Source: Hondaea fermentalgiana (Eukaryota; Sar; Bigyra; Thraustochytrida; Thraustochytriidae). Taken from it: a DNA stretch of 54,085 nucleotides. Below, piece after piece: positions 49,236 to 54,085 of the stretch. The DNA is taken from assembly GCA_014084085.1 (NCBI GenBank), contig NPFB01000045.1:1-54085 (forward strand), written 5' to 3'. The first letter of the stretch is position 1. Each line of letters opens with the position of its first letter. Under the pieces are notes generated by a model. It saw nothing but the letters and a program-made list of their open reading frames with translations, did not search any database and was not told the DNA's origin. The translations under genes and the position numbers were made by a program.

Positions 49236-50753
49236 ATGAACGGACTTTACAATCACACCTCGCGACTGCGCGCCGACTTCGTGCCGCACGGGCCCAGCTT
49301 CAAGCAGCTGCGCACCAACGCCGGCCCTTTGCCTGGCGGCGTCCCTGCGCTGCGCAACGATGTGATGAATGCACCGGCCGGGGTCAATATGGTCTCCGGC
49401 GACCGCACCAACGGCCGCGTGCAGAGCACCGTTCTCACGCGCACGAGAGACCAGAACCAGATCAACAAATACCAGTTTGCATGGGCAGATACGCAGGAAG
49501 AAGCCCGCGTGACGCTGCTGTCCCTCGTGCAGCTTAACCACCTGCTCGCCACGGAAGTTAACGTCCGGGAGCTGTCCCTCGCCCGAATTCTCGACCGTTT
49601 CCACCTCATTGGCAGCGTCGTCAACAATGACGTGGACGCCGACGAGAACATCTCCATGACGCGCGGCCCCCGCGCAGTGACCGTGACCTCCTGGGGAGCC
49701 ACGCAGGTGCTCGACTACTGGAGCACCAAGTCTAAGCGACTCCAGCCGTACGAAAACTGCTTCTTCGCCATCAAGCGCGTGCGCCTCGCCGCCAGCCACC
49801 GCTTCCAGCCGAACCTCACCGCGGGCCTGCACAACACCGGAGCGCTGCTGCCGCCCGAGATGATTGGCATGTGGGTGTGGCAGGTCGTGCCGCTCACATC
49901 GACCCAGCCCGGGCTGCCGGCAAGCGAATACACCGTCACAGAGGAGGGACGCAAGGTGGTGGGCTCATACTGGGCAGTCGGACACGCGCACGAGTACGCG
50001 CAGCTCCCGCCCCTCGAACGCTACGCCGCGCGCCAGAGCGAGCTCGACGTCGCCCGCGACGTCTCGTTCCTGCACCTGCGCTCTATGGCCAAGCCCATCC
50101 AGTTCCACAGCAAAATTGTCGTGCCGCGCCTGCTCGTCAACGCTGGCTCGTGCACGATCCCCACGAGCCCTTCGTACCGCACTAGCTTCTCCGGCAGCTC
50201 TTCCAGCGAAAGCTTCTCCGGCAGCTCTTCCAGCAGCAGCTTCGACTACGGCAGGAGACCCCGCCGAGAGACCAACACCTCCTGGGGAACTCGCCAGGAG
50301 ACCGGCAGCGGCGGGATTTCCGGCCGCAAGACCGGCAGCGGCGGGATTTCCGGCCGAAAGACCGGCAGCGGCGGGATTTCCGGCCGGAAATCCCAAGACG
50401 ATTTTTTCCGCGAGTCGCACTCGAAGTCTTATCCCGGCCCTTCCAATACAGACAAGGAAAGCAGTTCCAACCCCTCCAAGAAGGGCACACAGACTGACAG
50501 CTCTGATTCCGAAGGTTTCGCTTCGGCCAGGGACCGTTCAAGCGCAACGGATGACGATGCGGAGTCCACCACAGGACCGTCCGGTAACTTCACAAGTTCG
50601 GCCGGGCGCAAGAAAAGGACGAAGAAGAATTCGAAGCCGAAGAGCGCCGAGAAGGACAATCAGTCCATCGACGGGGAAGCACTGGAGAAGGACCAGAAAG
50701 AGCGCGCCGCCCGGAAAGCCCCCAAAGATATCATCACTGCCGAAGGCAAGTAG
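49236..50753 (+). CDS. Candidate capsid-associated (triplex-like) protein with repetitive Ser/Lys tail
   Basis: 505 residues from the ATG at 49236. Residues 1-310 look beta-rich and globular (AVTVTSWGATQVLDYWSTKS, IGMWVWQVVPLTSTQPGLP, RDVSFLHLRSMAKPIQFHSK), in the size and style of a capsid triplex or minor capsid protein. Residues 315-505 are disordered: two SFSGSSSSES-type units, three TGSGGISGRK units and a Ser/Lys/Asp-rich tail. Position next to the capsid gene, a purine leader and uniform codons suggest an abundant virion protein. The triplex role is inference from context. Confidence 0.72.
   Translation: MNGLYNHTSRLRADFVPHGPSFKQLRTNAGPLPGGVPALRNDVMNAPAGVNMVSGDRTNGRVQSTVLTRTRDQNQINKYQFAWADTQEEARVTLLSLVQLNHLLATEVNVRELSLARILDRFHLIGSVVNNDVDADENISMTRGPRAVTVTSWGATQVLDYWSTKSKRLQPYENCFFAIKRVRLAASHRFQPNLTAGLHNTGALLPPEMIGMWVWQVVPLTSTQPGLPASEYTVTEEGRKVVGSYWAVGHAHEYAQLPPLERYAARQSELDVARDVSFLHLRSMAKPIQFHSKIVVPRLLVNAGSCTIPTSPSYRTSFSGSSSSESFSGSSSSSSFDYGRRPRRETNTSWGTRQETGSGGISGRKTGSGGISGRKTGSGGISGRKSQDDFFRESHSKSYPGPSNTDKESSSNPSKKGTQTDSSDSEGFASARDRSSATDDDAESTTGPSGNFTSSAGRKKRTKKNSKPKSAEKDNQSIDGEALEKDQKERAARKAPKDIITAEGK
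50184..50237 (+). repeat. 27-base tandem repeat (two copies)
   Basis: AGCTTCTCCGGCAGCTCTTC-type units at 50184-50210 and 50211-50237 differ only at the last codon and code for SFSGSSSSE/S. Confidence 0.85.
50301..50390 (+). repeat. 30-base tandem repeat (three copies) coding TGSGGISGRK
   Basis: Units at 50301-50330, 50331-50360 and 50361-50390 differ at only one or two bases near their ends, so the expansion looks recent. Confidence 0.92.
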
Positions 50754-50754
50754 A

Positions 50755-50761
50755 TATACGA
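50755..50761 (+). promoter_or_regulatory. TATACGA box for the 50795 gene
   Basis: TATACGA begins two bases after the preceding stop and lies 33 bases before the ATG at 50795, as at the terminase. Confidence 0.5.
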
Positions 50762-50794
50762 AATTATGTTTAACAATGCATTCTCCACAGAAGG

Positions 50795-51730
50795 ATGACG
50801 TGCTACGTAATAGACGGGTCGCCCACAAGCGAAAAGATCTACCGCTGGTTCGCAGACCTCACAGCGAGCGCCGACATGGACTCCATCGAGGCGGCGACGG
50901 CGCTGCGGGCCCCCGGCATCCCGCACCAAGGCTCCACTGCGGCCGGGTTCCTGCGCATGGCAGAGTCCCTCCTGCAGATCGCCTGCGGCCTGGCGGGTGA
51001 CCCGCAGGCGGGCCCTGAGCCCTTCTTGGACTTCACGCGCAAGCCCTTCCTGCGAGCGCTCACCTACTGGTGCCTGACAGAGGGCCACGCGGAGGAGGCG
51101 CGCGGCGACCTCGAGGCAGCGCTGTGGGACGCCGAGCGCTCCGGCACCAACCGCAACTACGACTTTCGCATGTACTACATTTACCACGAGAGCGAGGCGC
51201 GCTTCGCCGCGGCCGCCGCCCAGTTCGCGGCCCTGCCCGCCGCGCGGCAAGGCCGGATCGCCGCCTGCTCGCAGGACAACCTGCGCAGCGCCATCCGACT
51301 CGCGTACCGCGGCGACCTGGACGGCTTTATCCTGGACGCCATCGCCGCCATCCAGTTCCGCGCCATGGGCAAAGCGCACGAGAAGCTGGCGCAGGTCGTG
51401 CGCATGGAGAAGATGGGCATCACCTGCTTCGACGACGACGAGCTGGCGCCCTATGAGTCCTGGCGATTCCTCTACCCCAACTACTTCGACGGCGCCGAGG
51501 ACTCCTTCGACGCCTTCTTCCGGAAGTTCCCCGGCGAGGCCGTACTTTTCTACCTGGAAGACTACGTGCAGGACACCTTCGGCGTGACCTACCTGCCCTA
51601 CAACAGGAGCTTCTGTTGCGCGCGCACCGGGAGGCGCTCCAGCGACATCTCGGACCTCCTGTCCTTCGCCGCGGTCCGCACAGCCGTCTCTCGGAAATAC
51701 GGCCGCGCCGCCGCGCCCAAAGCCAAGTAG
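50795..51730 (+). CDS. Uncharacterised 311-residue protein
   Basis: ATG at 50795. Two out-of-phase ATGs lie upstream; the one at 50766 opens a ten-codon frame whose TGA overlaps this start. The protein is helical and Ala-rich in the middle, with aromatic clusters (FDDDELAPYESWRFLYPNYF, FRKFPGEAVLFYLEDYVQD) and a basic PKAK end. No domain recognised. Uniform GC-rich codons suggest good expression; it may be a virion protein given its place among capsid genes. Confidence 0.75.
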   Translation: MTCYVIDGSPTSEKIYRWFADLTASADMDSIEAATALRAPGIPHQGSTAAGFLRMAESLLQIACGLAGDPQAGPEPFLDFTRKPFLRALTYWCLTEGHAEEARGDLEAALWDAERSGTNRNYDFRMYYIYHESEARFAAAAAQFAALPAARQGRIAACSQDNLRSAIRLAYRGDLDGFILDAIAAIQFRAMGKAHEKLAQVVRMEKMGITCFDDDELAPYESWRFLYPNYFDGAEDSFDAFFRKFPGEAVLFYLEDYVQDTFGVTYLPYNRSFCCARTGRRSSDISDLLSFAAVRTAVSRKYGRAAAPKAK

Positions 51731-51780
51731 CCGCCATCGAAAAAAAAAGAAAGAAAAAAAGATATTGCGCTCTCTTCTTT

Positions 51781-53310
51781 TCACACTTCCAGGCGACGCG
51801 GGGCCCCCGGGACCCGCCCCTGCCGCTTCCCTCGCGGCGTCGGCTGCGGATCCGCCGCGTGGGCGCACGCCGCGTCCAAGCAGCAGCACTCGCACAGGCG
51901 ACGCCGGCAGTGCTGGTACGGCTCCTGGCCGCACACGCACGCCCTCCGCATCGCCGCCACATGCCGCGCCGCCCGCAAAAGCACCTCCTGGCTCTCGAGC
52001 ACAAAACTGCACGAACTTTCCCACAGCTCGCCGGTGTGAATTGGGACGTCCGAAGAGTCCCAGTCGTTTACCTCCAACGCGCCTCGCACGGCCTCGCACG
52101 CGTCCGAGAGCGTCGTGGCGGCCGCGGTCTCGCCAAAGGAGCGCAGCACGCGGCGGAGAGAGGCCTGGTCGAAGCGGGACACGCACAGCAGCGCCTGGAT
52201 CGCCACGGCCGAAGCCGGCCACGGCGGATTCTCCTCCGCCCGGTGCTGGGAAGCAACAACCAGGTCCTGGGCGAAGTCCAGCCGTGCCTCCAGCTCGGTG
52301 CGGGTTTCCGCCAGCACGTCCGCCTCTTGCTCCGCCAGAGCCCGCAGCGGCCACTCCGCCGCCACGGCCCGCGCGGCCTCGGCGCAGCAGTCCGGGAAGA
52401 GGATGACCCGCTCCCCCAGCCGCGCCATCTCCGTCCGCACGAAGCAGGAGATGTTGTACGCGCGGATCCCCAGGAGCATATGCCGCACCAGCGTGCCGGG
52501 CAGCACGTGCAAGAAGCCGCCGTTCTCGGACGTGTAAAGCTCGCGGAGCTTGTCCTGCACGCGGCTGTCCTCGACGCCGCGCATGGTCGCCCAATAGACC
52601 GCCCAGGACGGCGATTCACCGAAGAGACGCGGCCGCACAAGCTCCTCGTACTTGGCGGCGGCGACGCGCACGAAGCGGCCCCAGGCGCGCTTCCGCTGCT
52701 CCAGGAACCGCCGCGCCAGCATCGGACCCGCCTCCCCGCGCGAGCCCAGCAGCCGCGAGAGACGATACCCCAGCTCCTCCCTGATGACCAGCCGGCGGTG
52801 CGAATGCAGCGGGATCTCGACGGTGGCATGGAACAGGTCGCCAAGCGCCGCCGTGTTGGCCACGCGGCGCAGGTACTCCCGTGCGGGCTCGGCAGGCCCG
52901 CTAGGCACGTGCTCGCGCGCGGCGCGCGGCGTCAGAAAGTCCTCGCTGCGCAGGAGGCCCGACTGGGTGAAGTTCGCCGTCGAGCAGGAGCTGCAGGCGT
53001 ATATCCCGACAGCGTCGAAGGCCGGCGAGCGCCGCTTGCGCAGGCACAGCGCGCACACACGCAGCAGCGCGAACTCCACACACATCGCAGAGGTATACCC
53101 GATCCGCGGCCGCGACAGCCGGAAAAAGTTGAAGCCGTGGCGCCGCAGCAGCGCCTCGACATCGATGCCAGGCAGCGCGTTGAGGGCCCAACAGGAGCGC
53201 TGCAGATGGTCCAAGTCCATGGGGCCCAGGAAATCAACGATGCCCATCATCGCGCTGGCCGCGCGCTCGATGGGCGCCCGGGCCGGCCGCGACAGACGCC
53301 GGCGCTTCAT
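51781..53310 (-). CDS. F-box-like protein with C-terminal cysteine cluster
   Basis: 509 residues from the ATG at 53310; the frame is open upstream but crosses the subtilase gene in antisense. MGIVDFLGPMDLDHLQRSCW plus ALNALP (about 22-47) matches an F-box helix pair (Leu-Pro-x-x-Leu ... Leu-x-x-x-Asp-Leu-x-x-Leu-x-x-x-Cys), the part that binds Skp1 in SCF ubiquitin ligases. CALCLRKRR and ACSSCSTANF near 85-115 and CVCGQEPYQHC/CECCCLDAAC near 460-485 are candidate zinc sites. The middle is helical with no known substrate domain. Possibly recruits the host SCF complex; only the F-box reading supports this. Confidence 0.68.
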   Translation of the reverse strand: MKRRRLSRPARAPIERAASAMMGIVDFLGPMDLDHLQRSCWALNALPGIDVEALLRRHGFNFFRLSRPRIGYTSAMCVEFALLRVCALCLRKRRSPAFDAVGIYACSSCSTANFTQSGLLRSEDFLTPRAAREHVPSGPAEPAREYLRRVANTAALGDLFHATVEIPLHSHRRLVIREELGYRLSRLLGSRGEAGPMLARRFLEQRKRAWGRFVRVAAAKYEELVRPRLFGESPSWAVYWATMRGVEDSRVQDKLRELYTSENGGFLHVLPGTLVRHMLLGIRAYNISCFVRTEMARLGERVILFPDCCAEAARAVAAEWPLRALAEQEADVLAETRTELEARLDFAQDLVVASQHRAEENPPWPASAVAIQALLCVSRFDQASLRRVLRSFGETAAATTLSDACEAVRGALEVNDWDSSDVPIHTGELWESSCSFVLESQEVLLRAARHVAAMRRACVCGQEPYQHCRRRLCECCCLDAACAHAADPQPTPRGKRQGRVPGAPRRLEV

Positions 53311-53315
53311 CCTCC

Positions 53316-53322
53316 TATATGG
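53316..53322 (+). promoter_or_regulatory. TATATGG box for the subtilase gene
   Basis: TATATGG 43 bases before the ATG at 53366; a one-base variant of the TATATGA element. Confidence 0.35.
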
Positions 53323-53365
53323 CCAGGGATTTCGGGTCTGGGTGCCAGGAGACGCAACCGCAAAG

Positions 53366-54085
53366 ATGGAAGCTTTCCGCATTCTCCTACTCGCCGCCGC
53401 CGTTGCCGCGGCCCGCGGCATCTTGCTCGACGTTGACCCTTCGAGCTGCCAGGAGGCCCAGGCACTGGTCGGGGAGCTCGAGCTGCAGGCAGAAATCGCC
53501 GAGGCGGTCGTGGCAGACGCCTTCTGCGTCTTCGACGTGGACACCGACCTTCCCGGGCCCGACCTGCGCGAGGCGCTCGGCAACCCAGCCTGGCTGCTCG
53601 CGGCCGAGGAGAACGCTCCCTTCGCGGCCGAAGCGCTCTGGCACCTCGACCGCATCAACCAGGCGGCGCCGCCCCTCGACGGCGATTCGACCGCCCCCTA
53701 CACCGGCGCCGGGGTCACCGTTTACGTGCTCGACACGCCCGTGCAGCGGATGCATCCCGAGTTCGACGGTCGAGCGACGGTCGCACCGGGGAACGACGGG
53801 AACATGACGAACGGCCACGGCACCTTCGTCGCGTCGCTCGCGGCCGGCGCCAACGTCGGCGCTGCGCCGCGCGCCCGCGTCCACGCCGTGCCCGTGCTGG
53901 ACGACGAGGGCGCGGGGAGCACCCTCTCGGTGCTCCGCGGCCTGGCCGCCGTGTCCCGCACGCAGCGCAGCGCAGCGGTTATCCTGATGGCATTCTCCGG
54001 CCCGCGCTCGGCCGTGCTCGAGCGCGCGGCCGCCGCCCTCGCCGCCAACAATATACTGGTGGCGGCGGCCGGCAACGAAAGCGGC
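53366..54085 (+). CDS. Secreted subtilisin-like (S8) serine protease, 3' end outside the window
   Basis: 240 residues visible from the ATG at 53366; the frame runs off the window end. Signal peptide about 1-18 (ending AARG), a short prodomain (about 20-105), then the catalytic domain: VTVYVLDTPVQRMHPEFDGR with the catalytic Asp, NGHGTFVASLAAG with the catalytic His (usual HGTHVA has Phe here), and VAAAGNES with the oxyanion Asn. The Ser (GTSMA) lies beyond the window. The pattern is nearest to proteinase K-type subtilases, common in fungi and protists. Together with the astacin gene it suggests a set of secreted viral proteases. Confidence 0.85.
   Translation, partial: MEAFRILLLAAAVAAARGILLDVDPSSCQEAQALVGELELQAEIAEAVVADAFCVFDVDTDLPGPDLREALGNPAWLLAAEENAPFAAEALWHLDRINQAAPPLDGDSTAPYTGAGVTVYVLDTPVQRMHPEFDGRATVAPGNDGNMTNGHGTFVASLAAGANVGAAPRARVHAVPVLDDEGAGSTLSVLRGLAAVSRTQRSAAVILMAFSGPRSAVLERAAAALAANNILVAAAGNESG

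Noticed and set aside
51731..51780. A-rich tract between convergent genes as a promoter leader
   Set aside because: It lies downstream of both genes, so it is more likely 3' sequence than a leader.
51616..53436. Rightward 606-codon frame over the F-box-like gene
   Set aside because: Arg/His/Pro-rich antisense reading; it overlaps the upstream gene's end and has no protein-like hydrophobic pattern.
1..54085. CRISPR array, tRNA genes or insertion sequences
   Set aside because: No regular spaced repeats, cloverleaf or transposase-like gene was found by reading both strands.
1..54085. Tailed phage origin
   Set aside because: Kozak-like starts, RING-CH, ESCRT-III, TFIIS ribbon, astacin and signal-peptide glycoproteins point to a eukaryotic virus; no tail or holin/endolysin genes seen.

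Overview
This window is a gene-dense, intron-poor, mostly GC-rich piece of a large double-stranded DNA virus genome with a herpesvirus/HK97-type virion programme. The best fit is a mirusvirus (Mirusviricota) or a close relative infecting a marine or other aquatic protist, or an intact integrated copy of one. The call rests on four parts read from the sequence: a herpes-type terminase ATPase-nuclease (3330-5066), an assemblin/prohead-type maturation protease (2020-2619), a portal protein (39124-40518) and a large HK97-type major capsid protein candidate (45724-48315). Eukaryotic traits (Kozak-like starts, TATA-like boxes, ESCRT-III, RING-CH, F-box, TFIIS ribbon, signal peptides, PT-rich stalks) show that the host is a eukaryote. 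No tRNA, rRNA, CRISPR array, insertion sequence or host flank was seen.

Layout. 1-1455: end of an AT-richer coiled-coil gene that starts outside the window. 1508-6434: packaging and maturation block (protease, small membrane proteins, terminase, RuvC-like resolvase). 6471-8663: an unknown protein and an FG-GAP propeller membrane protein. 8800-11272: a small cluster holding two ESCRT-III (Snf7/CHMP) homologues. 11319-17542: three large unknowns, one with many membrane spans. 17539-20076: a PrimPol/UL52-like primase and an unknown. 20195-22282: a four-span membrane protein, a 0.7 kb stretch without a convincing gene, and an unknown. 22421-27394: two secreted cysteine-rich paralogues, the first a 1245-residue FG-GAP/PT/EGF protein. 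27428-30588: two small helical proteins, a heliorhodopsin and an unknown. 30589-30838 is a strongly AT-rich spacer. 30839-35107: PAN-like protein, astacin protease, four-span and tail-anchored proteins. 35699-39034: membrane protein, RING-CH ligase, degenerate dCMP deaminase, cysteine-rich and ankyrin proteins. 39124-45666: portal, membrane proteins, coiled-coil scaffold candidate, a heliorhodopsin-like protein without the retinal lysine, TFIIS-type ribbon, and a small membrane protein with a YEEI tail. 45724-53310: capsid protein and neighbours, and an F-box-like protein. 53366-end: a secreted subtilase that runs off the window.

How it may work together. Terminase, portal, protease, capsid protein and the coiled-coil candidate form the capsid assembly and DNA packaging set; primase, resolvase and the TFIIS ribbon serve replication and late transcription; the many signal-peptide and membrane proteins look like an envelope set; ESCRT-III homologues, RING-CH, F-box, ankyrin and YEEI proteins look like host-membrane and host-signalling tools. 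A repeated TATAYGA-type box, often followed by purine-rich leaders, lies upstream of many genes and probably marks a shared late promoter class. Family calls are from reading motifs by eye; no database search was possible.
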